A DNA stretch of 64,000 nt. Source: Diaphorobacter limosus (GTDB lineage: Bacteria; Pseudomonadota; Gammaproteobacteria; Burkholderiales; Burkholderiaceae_C). How positions within the stretch are numbered: the stretch's first letter is position 1; each line of letters starts with the position of its first letter. The notes beneath the pieces were generated by a model, which was given only the letters and a program-made list of their open reading frames with translations, was not told the origin of the DNA and did not search any database. This document shows positions 1 through 8,490 of the stretch, piece after piece. The translations under genes and the position numbers were made by a program. The stretch covers positions 4,035,616-4,099,615 of the forward strand of contig NZ_CP136921.1 of assembly GCF_033100095.1 (NCBI RefSeq), written 5' to 3'.

Positions 1-173
1 TTGCCATCGTCGGCCCATTTGCGCGCATGGCATTCGGCGCATTTGTTCTCGGCGATCAGCCGCTGGCCCAGCTTCAGGTCGGCGTTCTTGAACAGGGCGG
101 GCTCCTGTGCCGATGCGGCCGAGCCCATGCCCAGGGCCAGCAGCAGCAGCCATTGCGAGGTCAGGGGTGGCAT
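1..173 (-). CDS. c-type cytochrome, partial (C-terminus outside window)
   Basis: Only the first 57 codons are in the window. The start ATG is at 173 on the minus strand. Residues 1-22 are a hydrophobic leader ending in ASA, a typical Sec signal peptide with signal peptidase cleavage before QEPAL. A heme-attachment motif CAECH (CxxCH) follows near residue 45, so the product is a periplasmic c-type cytochrome. It lies downstream, on the same strand, of the SoxW-like and SoxH-like genes and is probably part of the same sulfur-oxidation group. The subfamily cannot be decided from this fragment. Confidence 0.75.
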   Translation of the reverse strand, partial: MPPLTSQWLLLLALGMGSAASAQEPALFKNADLKLGQRLIAENKCAECHARKWADDG

Positions 174-191
174 GGTATCTCCTTTTTACTA

Positions 192-243
192 TTTAATTGA
201 TAGCTTTTGGCGCTTGATGCATAAGCTTTTGATGCCAAAAACA
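192..243. repeat. short interspersed repeat, copy a
   Basis: Intergenic copy of a motif of the form TAGCT-TTTGGCGCTTGAT-ATAAGC that recurs at 7.45, 10.4, 15.84, 19.83, 21.28 and 49.0 kb. It sits between the cytochrome fragment and the thioredoxin gene. The copies are AT-rich at the edges with a GCGCTT...AAGCGC-type dyad in the centre. Confidence 0.55.
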
Positions 244-253
244 TGATGAATCA

Positions 254-754
254 TCACTTGCCCAGGGCCTGGCGCGCCCGCTCCAGCCGGCCGTCCAGGT
301 AGGCCGAGTAAAAGTCGGGCGAGCCGCCCACCAGCCGGTCCGCCACCTCCTGCCCGCCCGGGCCCAGAAACAGCACCGTGGGCGCGGCCTTCACCTGCCA
401 GGCGCGCACCAGCGCGTCATGCGTGCTGGGCTGGCCCTGCAGGTTGCGCGTGACCTGCGTGCCGCGCATGTCCACCTGCACCACGGCCAGGCCTTCGCGC
501 GCATGCATGGGGGCCAGGTAGTTGCCCCGCACCTCGTCACACCAGGGGCAGGGGTGCAGGCTGACCATGACCACCAGCGGCTGACCCTGCCTGAGGGCGC
601 GTGCCAGCTCGTCGGGCAGCGATTGCGACAGCGGCAGCTGGGCCTTGGCCGCCCGTGCCGGGCCGATCCAGCCAACCCCCAGGCCGAGCGTGGCCAGCGC
701 TGCCAGAGCCTTGCGGCGCATCTTGTCGGCGCTTGCCGGTGTTGACTTGGTCAT
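254..754 (-). CDS. SoxW-like periplasmic thioredoxin-fold protein
   Basis: 166 aa. A basic and hydrophobic N-terminal leader (residues 10-37, ending ARAAKA) indicates export. The thioredoxin-type redox motif C69-P-W-C72 in HPCPWCDEV, followed by a VVQVDMRGT strand and a cis-Pro region (APTVLF), fits the small thioredoxin-like family. Export plus the CPWC pair suggests a periplasmic thiol reductase/oxidase; SoxW-type proteins in sox clusters keep SoxY or cytochrome cysteines reduced. Its start codon overlaps the stop of the upstream metallo-hydrolase gene by 4 nt, so the two are translationally coupled. The SoxW assignment comes from context; a generic thioredoxin-fold protein is the safe call. 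Confidence 0.8.
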   Translation of the reverse strand: MTKSTPASADKMRRKALAALATLGLGVGWIGPARAAKAQLPLSQSLPDELARALRQGQPLVVMVSLHPCPWCDEVRGNYLAPMHAREGLAVVQVDMRGTQVTRNLQGQPSTHDALVRAWQVKAAPTVLFLGPGGQEVADRLVGGSPDFYSAYLDGRLERARQALGK

Positions 755-1740
755 GGCGTTTCATGCTCCATCAGCAGATAGGTGTTGTAGGCGTTCATGC
801 GGTTGGCCGCGCCAAACAGCGGTAGATGCTCGTAGGCGCTCCAATCGGTGGCCTTGTAGGCCTCTTCAAAGGGCGTCATCTCCTGCGCGGCGGCGCCCAT
901 GTTCTTGCGCAGATAGACAAGATAGTCGCGCGTGAGCTGCATGTCCTGGCGCGCCTGGGTGGACACCGGGCCGTGGCCGGGCACGATGACGCGCGTGTCA
1001 AAGGCCAGCAGCTTGTCCAGCGAGAGTATCCAGCTGCGGCTGTCGGCCTGGCCGACAAAGGGGATGCGGCTGCGAAACACCAGGTCGCCGGCGTACAAGA
1101 CTTTGCGCTGCGGCAGGTAGACGGCCAGGTCTTCCGGCGTGTGCGCCGGGCCGACGGGCTGCAGCACCAGCTGCGTGTCGCCCACGGTCAGCTCCTGGCG
1201 GCCATCGACCCATTGCGTGGCCGGCACCAGCCGTGTCTTGTCATTGATCCAAGGCGCCAGCTCCTCGCGCGAGGCCTGCAGCCGCAGGCGCGCGGTGTCG
1301 GCGTGCAGATATTCACGCCCGGCCTGGTGCGCCAGTATTGGTATGCCCCGGTCGGCAAACACCTGCAGGCCATAGACATGGTCGGCGTGGTAATGCGTCA
1401 CGATGACATGGCTGACCGGCTTGTCCGTCACCCGGGCGATCTCGGCCAGCAGCCGCTCGGCCAGCGCCGGCGAGCCCAGGGCGTCCACCACCACCACGCT
1501 GGTCGAGGTGACGATGAAGCCGGCGTTGGAGATAAAGTTCTGGTTGGCCGGCGAGCCCAGGGCCGACATGCCTTCGACATACCAGCAGCCCGGCGCCGCC
1601 TCGTGCGCCTGCATGGCGGGTGCCGCGGGCGGTTTGTCAGCCGCCTGGGCATAGCCCGCCCAGCGGCCGCCGAGCAAGCCGCCCAGGCCCAGGCAGGCGC
1701 AGCCCTGCAAAACTTGGCGTCGGCTCGGTGTTGGCTGCAT
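751..1740 (-). CDS. SoxH-like MBL-fold metallo-hydrolase, Tat-exported
   Basis: 329 aa. The N-terminus has a twin-arginine-like SRRQVLQG stretch followed by a hydrophobic segment to about residue 34, suggesting Tat export of a folded metalloenzyme. The zinc-binding signature H116-x-H118-x-D120-H121 (THYHADHVYG) marks the metallo-beta-lactamase fold; further metal ligands are in GPAHTPED, YAGDLV and VPGHGPVS. This resembles SoxH and the quinoprotein-relay zinc hydrolases. The substrate is unknown. It is encoded just upstream of the thioredoxin-like gene (4-nt overlap) and divergently from the YeeE/YedE transporter across 44 bp. Family call is firm; role in thiosulfate metabolism is inferred from neighbours. 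Confidence 0.85.
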   Translation of the reverse strand: MQPTPSRRQVLQGCACLGLGGLLGGRWAGYAQAADKPPAAPAMQAHEAAPGCWYVEGMSALGSPANQNFISNAGFIVTSTSVVVVDALGSPALAERLLAEIARVTDKPVSHVIVTHYHADHVYGLQVFADRGIPILAHQAGREYLHADTARLRLQASREELAPWINDKTRLVPATQWVDGRQELTVGDTQLVLQPVGPAHTPEDLAVYLPQRKVLYAGDLVFRSRIPFVGQADSRSWILSLDKLLAFDTRVIVPGHGPVSTQARQDMQLTRDYLVYLRKNMGAAAQEMTPFEEAYKATDWSAYEHLPLFGAANRMNAYNTYLLMEHETP

Positions 1741-1784
1741 GATGTCTCCCGCGTGTATTAGTAAGAGCTAATTGATTATCAAAA

Positions 1785-2894
1785 ATGACCATCGACTTGG
1801 CAACCTTGGTGGAGCGGCATGGCACGGCCGGTGTGCTCTCGGTGGGCGGGGCCGTGATCGGCCTGCTGTTCGGTTTTTTTGCCCAGCGCTCGCGGTTTTG
1901 CCTGCGTGCGGCGGTGATCGAGTTCTGGCGCGGCAAGTTTGCCGAGAAGCTCTCCGTCTGGCTGCTGGCGTTTGCCACGGCGCTGATCGCGGTGCAGGGC
2001 TTGATTCTGGCCGGCTGGCTGGACGTGAGCGGCGTGCGCCAGCTGGCCAACCGCGGCAGCCTGTCGGGCGCGCTGGTCGGCGGCCTGCTGTTTGGCGTGG
2101 GCATGGTGATGACGCGTGGCTGCGCCAGCCGCCTGCTCATCCTGTCGGCCAACGGCAATCTGCGCGCCCTGCTGTCCGGGCTGGTGTTTGCCGTGACGGC
2201 GCAGGCCACGCTGGCCGGCAGCCTGGCGCCGTTGCGCAGCGAGATCGCCGGCTGGTGGACGGTGGAGGGCGGCAGCGCGCGCAACCTGCTGGCCCTGGTG
2301 GGTGCCGGCCATTGGGATGGCCTGGTGCTGGGCGCGCTGTGGCTGGCGGTGGCGCTGTACTTTTCCTGGCGCAGCGGCAACCGGGCCTGGATGTGGCTGG
2401 GCGGGCTGTGCACCGGCCTGGCGGTGGCCCTGGCCTGGTGGTTCAACCACGCGGTGGCGCAGGCCAGCTTTGATGTGGTGCCGGTGGGAGGGCTGACCTT
2501 CAGCGGCCCGTCGGCCGAATGGCTGATGCGCGTGCTGGCCAACCCCGGGGCGAGCTTTGGCTTCGATTCCGGCATGCTGCCCGCGGTGTTCGTCGGCTCG
2601 CTGCTGGGGGCGCTGGTGGGGCGGGAGTTCAAGGTCGAGGGCTTCAAGGACGGCTACAGCATGGCGCGCTACATCGCCGGCGCCATGGCCATGGGCTTTG
2701 GCAGCATGCTGGCCGGCGGCTGCGCGGTGGGGGCCGGCATGACGGGCGGCGCCATCTTTTCGCTCACCGCCTGGCTGGCGCTGGCGGGCATGTGGCTGGG
2801 TGCCGGGTTCATGGACCGCTGGCTGGCCGAGCCCATTCACAGTCTGCAGCCGGTGACCCAGCAGGCGCCCATCGTGGAACAACTGGCACCCTGA
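1785..2894 (+). CDS. YeeE/YedE-family sulfur transporter (SoxT/TsuA-like)
   Basis: 369 aa polytopic membrane protein with two pseudo-symmetric halves. Each half has the Cys-containing signature of the sulfur-transport family: GVGMVMTRGCASRLL in the first half and AGGCAVGAGMTGGAIF in the second. In thiosulfate transporters of this family the conserved cysteines line the substrate path. About nine hydrophobic helices are visible. ATG at 1785 follows an AT-rich 44-bp divergent intergenic region. Likely imports thiosulfate or another sulfur species; the surrounding redox proteins support a sulfur role. Which sulfur species is carried cannot be read from sequence. Confidence 0.88.
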   Translation: MTIDLATLVERHGTAGVLSVGGAVIGLLFGFFAQRSRFCLRAAVIEFWRGKFAEKLSVWLLAFATALIAVQGLILAGWLDVSGVRQLANRGSLSGALVGGLLFGVGMVMTRGCASRLLILSANGNLRALLSGLVFAVTAQATLAGSLAPLRSEIAGWWTVEGGSARNLLALVGAGHWDGLVLGALWLAVALYFSWRSGNRAWMWLGGLCTGLAVALAWWFNHAVAQASFDVVPVGGLTFSGPSAEWLMRVLANPGASFGFDSGMLPAVFVGSLLGALVGREFKVEGFKDGYSMARYIAGAMAMGFGSMLAGGCAVGAGMTGGAIFSLTAWLALAGMWLGAGFMDRWLAEPIHSLQPVTQQAPIVEQLAP

Positions 2895-2897
2895 ACG

Positions 2898-3521
2898 CTA
2901 CTTGCCGCTCAGGTACTCGGCCACGGCCGCCATCTCCAGGGCCGTCATCTTCTCCACCACGGCGTGCATCACGGCGTTGTCGTTGGTGCGTTCGCGCTTG
3001 TTGAACAGCTTGAGCTGGTCTTCCGTGTAGGCCACATGCTGGCCCGCCAGGCGCGGCAGCGTGGCGCTGCCGGCGGCGTCCGGGCCATGGCAGGAGGCGC
3101 AGGCGGGTATGCCGCTGAAGCGGTTGCCGTGGTGGTAGATGTAGCGGCCCACGGCTGCCAGATCCTGGTCCCGGGCTTTTTTCTGCTGCGCCGGGCGACT
3201 GGCGAAGAACTTGCCCAGCGCCACCATGTCCTCGGGAGCAAGGCTGGCCACCATGGGCGCCATGGCCGTGCTCTTGCGCTGGCCGTTCTTGAAGTTCTCC
3301 AGCTGCTTGGCGATGTACTCGGCATTCTGCCCGGCCAGGCGCGGGTAGATGGCGCTGGCCGACTCCCCCTCGGCGCCGTGGCACAGAAAGCAGGAGCCGC
3401 CGATGATCTTCTTGGCGCGCGCCTCGTCGTCGCTGCCCTGTGCGGTGCCGGCCCCTGCCAGGGCGAGCAAGGCCAGGGCCACGAGGCCGCGGCAAATTTG
3501 CTGTGTGCGCATGAAAGACAT
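2898..3521 (-). CDS. diheme cytochrome c4-type protein
   Basis: About 207 aa from ATG 3521; in-frame ATGs at 3539 and 3512 are alternatives and none has a strong ribosome-binding site. A Sec leader (MRTQQ... to AGTAQG) is followed by two class I cytochrome c domains with heme motifs CFLCH and CASCH and later Met ligands in STAMAP and DNAVMHA contexts. The tandem arrangement matches cytochrome c4. It probably takes electrons from the sulfide dehydrogenase encoded immediately upstream and passes them to a terminal oxidase; this is inferred from gene order. The gene ends 3 bp from the convergent transporter gene. An intrinsic terminator lies just upstream of its start. Confidence 0.85.
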   Translation of the reverse strand: MSFMRTQQICRGLVALALLALAGAGTAQGSDDEARAKKIIGGSCFLCHGAEGESASAIYPRLAGQNAEYIAKQLENFKNGQRKSTAMAPMVASLAPEDMVALGKFFASRPAQQKKARDQDLAAVGRYIYHHGNRFSGIPACASCHGPDAAGSATLPRLAGQHVAYTEDQLKLFNKRERTNDNAVMHAVVEKMTALEMAAVAEYLSGK

Positions 3522-3540
3522 TTTTTTCGCTCGTGTCATG

Positions 3541-3563
3541 AAAAAAGGGGCGCTGGGCGCCCC
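3541..3563 (-). terminator. rho-independent terminator after fccB
   Basis: On the minus strand a GGGGCGC/GCGCCCC stem with a CCA loop is followed by six T residues, a textbook intrinsic terminator about 20 nt past the fccB stop. Its T-run ends only about 20 nt before the start of the next cytochrome gene, so readthrough would control that gene. Confidence 0.75.
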
Positions 3564-3584
3564 GGGTTGATGGCTTGGGGAGGC

Positions 3585-4868
3585 TTATGCCAGGGTGTCG
3601 GCCCAGATGTTGCGCGCCCAGGCCATGCCATAGCGCCCCTCCAGCTCGCTGGCGGCCGCGGACACGCCGCCCGAGCCCGGCACCGTGAGCATGGTCTTCT
3701 TCTCGGCGTCGTAGCGGTGCACGCTGGCCACATGCACCACGTCGGTGTCGCTGACAAAGCTGTAGCAGGTGTTGTTGTAGATGGGCAGGGCATTCGGCGC
3801 ACGCCCCGACAGCAGCGCGACGATGGCGGCGGCCGCCACCTTGCCATGCTGGTTGGCCATATGGCCGGACTTGGGCATCTGCGGCGCGATCTGCAGCGCA
3901 TCGCCCAGGATGTGGATGTTCTTGGCGGCGGTGGACTCCATGGTCAGCCAGTCCACCTCGCACCAGCGCCTGTTGGCCGTGGTCAGGCCGGCGTTGTGGG
4001 CAATGTCGCCGGCGCGCTGCGGCGGAATCACGTTCAGCACCTGGGCCTTGACGTCGTCGTTGAAGTCGAACTTCAGCGTGTTGGTGGCGGTATCGACATC
4101 CACCGTGCTGTGCTTGGGGCGGTATTCGATGATGCCCTTGTAGCGATCCGCCCAGGCCTTCTTGAACAGCGGGCCCTTGGAGGTCACGTCGTCGTTGCCG
4201 TCCAGAATCAGCACCTTGGATTTGGGCTTGGCCTGGCTGAAGTAATGCGCCACCTGACAGGCGCGCTCGTAGGGGCCGGGCGGGCAGCGGTAGGGTGCCA
4301 GCGGGATGCTGATGGCATACACACCGCCGTCGGGCATGGCCTCGAGCTGTTTGCGCAGCGCCAGGGTCTGGGGGCCGGCCTTCCATGCGTGCAGCACCCT
4401 GTCCTGCGCGCCGGCCTTCTTCATGCCGGGCAGCGCGTCCCACATGAAGTCCACGCCGGGCGAGAGCACCAGGCGGTCGTAGGCCAGCGTCTGGCCACCG
4501 GCCAGGCGCACCTGGCGCTTGTCGGCGTCGATGGCGGTGGCCCGGTCGCGCGCGATCTTCACGCCGTGGCGCCTGGTCAGATTGTCGTAGGGCGTGGTGA
4601 TGTCGGCCATCTGCTTGCTGCCGCCCAGCACCAGGTTGGACAGCGGGCAGGAGACAAAGCTGTCATTGGGTTCGACCAGCGTGACCTCGATGCGCCCCTC
4701 GGACCACATGCGGATGTACTTGGCGGCGGTGGCGCCGCCATAGCCCCCGCCGACGACGACCACCTTGGCGCCCGCTGCGCTGCCGGTGCTGGCGCAGCCG
4801 GCCGTCAGGCCCAGGGCGGTGGCGGCCGATGCGGCGGAGCCGGCGCGAATGAATTGACGACGATCCAT
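3585..4868 (-). CDS. fccB: flavocytochrome c sulfide dehydrogenase, flavoprotein subunit
   Basis: 427 aa, the usual length for FccB/SoxF. The N-terminus MDRRQFIRAG is a Tat-type signal (RRQFIR), and the FAD-binding Rossmann motif VVVVGGGYGGATAAKYIR follows at about residues 36-53. C74 (FVSCPLSN) and the Cys in the GVDFMWD-distal half fit the redox-active disulfide that receives sulfide in this family; YRCPPGPYERACQV carries two more cysteines. The C-terminal part matches the FCSD flavin-binding domain. Longer in-frame upstream extension lacks a signal and was not used; the start at 4868 gives the signal peptide directly. Oxidises sulfide to sulfur in the periplasm with the partner cytochrome encoded 14 bp upstream. 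Confidence 0.92.
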   Translation of the reverse strand: MDRRQFIRAGSAASAATALGLTAGCASTGSAAGAKVVVVGGGYGGATAAKYIRMWSEGRIEVTLVEPNDSFVSCPLSNLVLGGSKQMADITTPYDNLTRRHGVKIARDRATAIDADKRQVRLAGGQTLAYDRLVLSPGVDFMWDALPGMKKAGAQDRVLHAWKAGPQTLALRKQLEAMPDGGVYAISIPLAPYRCPPGPYERACQVAHYFSQAKPKSKVLILDGNDDVTSKGPLFKKAWADRYKGIIEYRPKHSTVDVDTATNTLKFDFNDDVKAQVLNVIPPQRAGDIAHNAGLTTANRRWCEVDWLTMESTAAKNIHILGDALQIAPQMPKSGHMANQHGKVAAAAIVALLSGRAPNALPIYNNTCYSFVSDTDVVHVASVHRYDAEKKTMLTVPGSGGVSAAASELEGRYGMAWARNIWADTLA

Positions 4869-4882
4869 GGTGCTGCCTCCCG

Positions 4883-5191
4883 TTATTTCTTCTGCGCGGC
4901 AAACCAGCCGGCAATGGCCGCCAGCTGCTCGTCGGTGTAGCCCTTGGAGAGCTGGTGCATGATGGTCGCGGGCTTGGCGCCGCTCTTGAAGTCCATCAGT
5001 TTCTTCAGCATCTCGTCCTTGTTGCCGCCGGCCAGCGGCTCGTTGCCCGGTTGTGCCTGGCCATTCGTGCCATGGCAGTTGGCGCAGGCGGCGGCCCAGC
5101 TGCGCACCTGCAGCGGGTCGCTGCTGGCATGGGCCAGGCCGGTGGCGGCGAGCAGGCACAGGGCCAGCCCGGCGGTCAGGGAATTTTTCAT
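4883..5191 (-). CDS. fccA: monoheme cytochrome subunit of sulfide dehydrogenase
   Basis: 102 aa. Signal peptide residues 1-22 (ends AHA), then a single CxxCH motif (CANCH) near residue 36 and a late Met region (HQLSKGYTDEQLAAIAGWF). Size and position immediately before the flavoprotein gene match the cytochrome subunit of flavocytochrome c sulfide dehydrogenase, which takes electrons from the FAD. A GGAGGG ribosome-binding site lies upstream of the ATG. The two genes form an operon ending at the terminator near 3550. SoxE, the equivalent name in sox clusters, usually has two hemes; this one has one. Confidence 0.88.
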   Translation of the reverse strand: MKNSLTAGLALCLLAATGLAHASSDPLQVRSWAAACANCHGTNGQAQPGNEPLAGGNKDEMLKKLMDFKSGAKPATIMHQLSKGYTDEQLAAIAGWFAAQKK

Positions 5192-5314
5192 GTCTTGGCG
5201 CCCTCCAGTGTTGGCACGGGCCCGGAACTTGATCCATGCCGGGTCGTACTTTAGGTAAAAGTGATATGGACGCGGCGATGATAAGGGCCGCCATGCCCAT
5301 CAAGACACGGGGAA

Positions 5315-6598
5315 TTACCCCACGCCGCCCTCACGCGGCGGCTGCGGCAGCAGGCGAAAACCCAGGGCCGCCAGCGCCAGCAGCGCGGCAATGCTGGCCA
5401 TCACGGCGACAAACGGATCGGCCATGGCCTGGGCCTTGGCCAGCGACGCCACCAGGCCGGTGAACCACTGCATGGCCGCCACGCCCAGGAACATGGCCAT
5501 GGTGAACACCGCCATGGCTCGGCCGGTGAGCGCCGCCGGGTAGGCGGCGCGCACATCGGCGTACTGCAGGATGAGGTAGCCCGACAGCAGGCCGATGAGC
5601 AGCATGCAGGCCATGTCCAGCCAGGCCGCATGCAGCACGGCCATGGCCGTGAACAGCAGCGCCATCAACAGCGTGCAGGCGACGATCCAGCGCCGCCGGG
5701 TGGCGGGGCCGGGGTCTATGCGGCCAAACAGCATGGGCCCGGCCAGCGCCACCACCGACAGCGCCAGCGCCACGTTGCCGCTTTGCACCAGCGAAAAGCC
5801 ATGGCGCTCTATCAGCATGGGCCCGAGCCAGAGCCCGCGCAGCGAGATCAGCGCCGCATAGGTCACGGCGCCCAGCACCACGATGCCCCAGGTGTGGGGC
5901 AGGGTGAACAGGCTGGCAAAGCGCAGCACGGCCTCGCGCACCGATTCGCGCGGGCCCTCCGGCGTGCCGCCCGGGGTGGGCTCGTGCACCGAGCGCCAAA
6001 TCCACAGCCAGGCCAGCAGGGCCAGCAGGGCCAGCACCCAGAAGCCCGCGCGCCACGACCATTGCTGCACCAGCCAGGCCAGCGGCGTGCCGGTGAACAG
6101 CATGCCCAGCGTGCCCAGCGCCATGGCCATGCCCGAGATGGCGGCAAAGCGCTGCGGGGCGAAATGCCGCGCGATGAACACCGTGCACACCAGAAAGGCC
6201 GGCGCGCAGCCCACGCCGATCAGCGTCTGCCCCAGCAGCAGCGCGCCATAGCCTGGGGCCAGCGCCGACAGCACGGCCCCGGCAATGCACAGCGGAAACG
6301 CCGCCAAGATGGTGCGGCGCACGCCATACAGGTCTATGCCTATGCCCATGAACAGCTGCATGGCGCCAAAGCTGAAATGGAAGGTGGCGGCAAACACCCC
6401 CAGCGCCTGGGGCGACAGGGCAAAGTCTGCCTGCAGCGGCGCGGCCAGGATGGCGGCCACGGTGCGAAAGGCCGAGCTGAGGGCAAAGCCCGAGGTCAGC
6501 GCCACCAGCATCAGCAGGGCGGTGCGCGCGGGCATGGGCGTGGTGGCGGCGGGCGAGGCGCTGGTGTGGGCGGTGCTGGCGTCGGGCATGGTGCTCAA
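5315..6598 (-). CDS. MFS transporter
   Basis: 427 aa with about 12 hydrophobic segments in two six-helix halves separated by a charged loop near residues 205-225 (WRSVHEPTPGGTPEGPRES). The cytoplasmic loop after TM2 contains GIDLYGVRRTIL, a degenerate form of the MFS motif A. Substrate unknown. The gene starts 21 nt after the response-regulator stop on the same strand, so it may be the regulated target of, or simply cotranscribed with, the two-component pair upstream. Confidence 0.85.
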   Translation of the reverse strand: MSTMPDASTAHTSASPAATTPMPARTALLMLVALTSGFALSSAFRTVAAILAAPLQADFALSPQALGVFAATFHFSFGAMQLFMGIGIDLYGVRRTILAAFPLCIAGAVLSALAPGYGALLLGQTLIGVGCAPAFLVCTVFIARHFAPQRFAAISGMAMALGTLGMLFTGTPLAWLVQQWSWRAGFWVLALLALLAWLWIWRSVHEPTPGGTPEGPRESVREAVLRFASLFTLPHTWGIVVLGAVTYAALISLRGLWLGPMLIERHGFSLVQSGNVALALSVVALAGPMLFGRIDPGPATRRRWIVACTLLMALLFTAMAVLHAAWLDMACMLLIGLLSGYLILQYADVRAAYPAALTGRAMAVFTMAMFLGVAAMQWFTGLVASLAKAQAMADPFVAVMASIAALLALAALGFRLLPQPPREGGVG

Positions 6599-6618
6599 GC
6601 CTACCCGAATGCACGGCG

Positions 6619-7419
6619 CTACATGGCCTTGAACAGCGGGGCGTAGAGCCGGCTCACGGCCAGCCGCTCGGGCCGGTCGCGCAGGTGCAGGTACAGGCGG
6701 CCGGCCTCGTCACGCTCGGCGCTGGCAATGGCCGTGGCGCGCACCAGGGTGCCGCGGTGCACCTGCCAGAAGACGGTGGGGTCGAGCTGCGCCACCAGCT
6801 CCCTGAGCGGGGTGCGGATCAGGTATTCCTGCCGCGCGGTGAGCACGCGCAGGTATTTGTCGGCGGCCTCGAAGTACAGCACTTCGGCCAGCGCCACCAT
6901 GTGAATCTGGTTGCCGCGGCTGGCCTGCAGCAGCGTCAGCGGCGCGGCTGTCGGCGGTCTGTCCAGGCCGGGCGCCTGGGCCAGCTGGCGCAACTGGGCC
7001 AGGGTCTGCTCCTGCGCCCAGGCGGTGCCGCGCTGCGCCAGCGCCTGGCGCAGCCTGTCCACGGTCTTGCGCAGGCGCTCGGGCTGCACGGGTTTCAGCA
7101 GGTAGTCCACGGCCTGGGCCTCGAAGGCCTGCACGGCGTACTGGTCGTAGGCGGTGACGAAGACCAGGGCCGGCAAGGGCTGGCCCTGGGGCCAGGCGTC
7201 GGCCAGCTCCAGGGCCGCCTCCAGCCCGCTGCAGCCGGGCATGCGGATGTCGAGGAACAGGATGTCGGGCAGCAGGGCCAGCGCCTGGCGCACGGCGGAC
7301 AGGCCATCGCCCACGCGGACGGCAATGGCCAGCTCGGGCCAGGCGCGCGCCAGCTCCTGCTCCAGGGCGGCGGCCAGCAGGGGTTCATCCTCGGCGATCA
7401 GGGCGCGGGGTGCCGTCAT
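6619..7419 (-). CDS. LytTR-family response regulator (AlgR/LytR-like)
   Basis: 266 aa. N-terminal receiver domain with the acidic pocket E10-D11, phosphoacceptor D57 in PDILFLDIRMPG, and Lys in LLKPVQ. C-terminal LytTR DNA-binding domain from about residue 160, with typical segments YFEAADKYLRVLT, LIRTPLREL and FWQVHRGTLVR. The ATG overlaps the kinase stop by 4 nt. It is expected to be phosphorylated by the adjacent LytS-like kinase and to activate or repress nearby genes, possibly the downstream MFS gene. Confidence 0.92.
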   Translation of the reverse strand: MTAPRALIAEDEPLLAAALEQELARAWPELAIAVRVGDGLSAVRQALALLPDILFLDIRMPGCSGLEAALELADAWPQGQPLPALVFVTAYDQYAVQAFEAQAVDYLLKPVQPERLRKTVDRLRQALAQRGTAWAQEQTLAQLRQLAQAPGLDRPPTAAPLTLLQASRGNQIHMVALAEVLYFEAADKYLRVLTARQEYLIRTPLRELVAQLDPTVFWQVHRGTLVRATAIASAERDEAGRLYLHLRDRPERLAVSRLYAPLFKAM

Positions 7420-8483
7420 GGTTGCTCTGGTTTTAAAGGAAAAGTGACGACAGCGCTTGTACCACCTGCGCTGATAGCTATCAATTCAAGAGTGGCCACG
7501 GTGCCGTACAGCGTGGCCAGGCGCTCGCGCACCTGCTGCAGGCCGAATGCCGTGCCGGGTTCGCCGCCGCCCGGGCCGGGGCCCGTGTCACGCACCTCGA
7601 TGCGCAGGCGCGCCGCCTGGTCTGGTGCCTGCAGCAGGCGCGCCTGCACGTCGATGCGCCCGCCCGCTACCTGCGGCTCCAGGCCGTGGCGTATGGCGTT
7701 TTCCACCAGCGGCTGCAGCAGCAGCGGCGGCACCGGCAGGCCGCGCAGCGGCTCGGGCAGATCCAGCGCATAGACCAGGCGCGGGCCCATGCGCATGGCC
7801 ATCAGCGCCAGGTAGTCCGCCAGGCGCGCAAACTCGTCCTCCAGCGGGTGCAGCGTGGCGCGCGAGGCGCCCAGCGTGGCGCGCAGGTAGGCGATCAGGT
7901 GGTCCAGCATGGCCTGGGCGCGTGGCACATCGGTGGCCATGAGGGCGCGCAGATTGGCCAGGGTGTTGAACAGCATATGCGGCTCCAGCTGCACCTCCAG
8001 CAGCTTCAGCCGCGCCTCGGCCGCGTCGCGCTGGGCGCGTGCCATATGCGCCTGCAGGTAGCGCGCCTGGCCGCGCTGGTAGAAGAAGACACTGGCCAGC
8101 ACCGTGGCCACCACGGTGATGAGCAGCGACATCAGCCACTTGCCGCCGCTGCTCCAGCCCAGCCGGCCGAACAGCCACCAGTCACCCACGGCGCTGCCCA
8201 GCAGCCAGCCCGCGCCAATGCCGGCGGCCACCAGCACCGGGCCGCGCCAGCCGGCGGGCCAGGGAATGTCCGGCGCGCTCGTCCAGGCCAGGCGGCCCAG
8301 GTCGATCACCAGCCAGCTGGTCAGGCCTATGGGCACGGAGTAGGCGGCATTGCTGCGCCAGTCCGCCAGGCCCAGCGCCGTCAGCGAGCCGGCCAGCAGC
8401 AGGCAGAAAACCAGCGTGAAGAATCCGTGCCAGGCCAGGGCGCGCGCCTGCGGCATGGAGGAAGAGGGGGGCATGGTGGGCAT
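7416..8483 (-). CDS. LytS/YehU-type sensor histidine kinase
   Basis: About 355 aa if started at ATG 8483; an in-frame ATG at 8606 exists but lies inside a palindromic repeat element (8491-8657) and would encode it, so the later start is preferred. N-terminal hydrophobic helices (about four to five) form the sensor. The phosphoacceptor box LEVQLEPHMLFNTLANLRAL carries the His and is typical of the His_kinase PF06580 family, followed by an HATPase domain (N-box ENAIRHGLEP, G-boxes VRDTGPGPGGGEPG, GLQQVRERL). The last 20 or so codons coincide with a copy of the interspersed repeat. Forms an operon with the response regulator. Confidence 0.88.
   Translation of the reverse strand: MPTMPPSSSMPQARALAWHGFFTLVFCLLLAGSLTALGLADWRSNAAYSVPIGLTSWLVIDLGRLAWTSAPDIPWPAGWRGPVLVAAGIGAGWLLGSAVGDWWLFGRLGWSSGGKWLMSLLITVVATVLASVFFYQRGQARYLQAHMARAQRDAAEARLKLLEVQLEPHMLFNTLANLRALMATDVPRAQAMLDHLIAYLRATLGASRATLHPLEDEFARLADYLALMAMRMGPRLVYALDLPEPLRGLPVPPLLLQPLVENAIRHGLEPQVAGGRIDVQARLLQAPDQAARLRIEVRDTGPGPGGGEPGTAFGLQQVRERLATLYGTVATLELIAISAGGTSAVVTFPLKPEQP
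7451..7490. repeat. short interspersed repeat, copy b (inside kinase gene)
   Basis: CAGCGCTTGTACCAC / TGCGCTGATAGCTATCAA: the repeat motif lies in frame inside the 3' end of the histidine kinase gene and encodes part of the C-terminal HATPase strand. Confidence 0.45.
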
Positions 8484-8490
8484 GGTAGGG

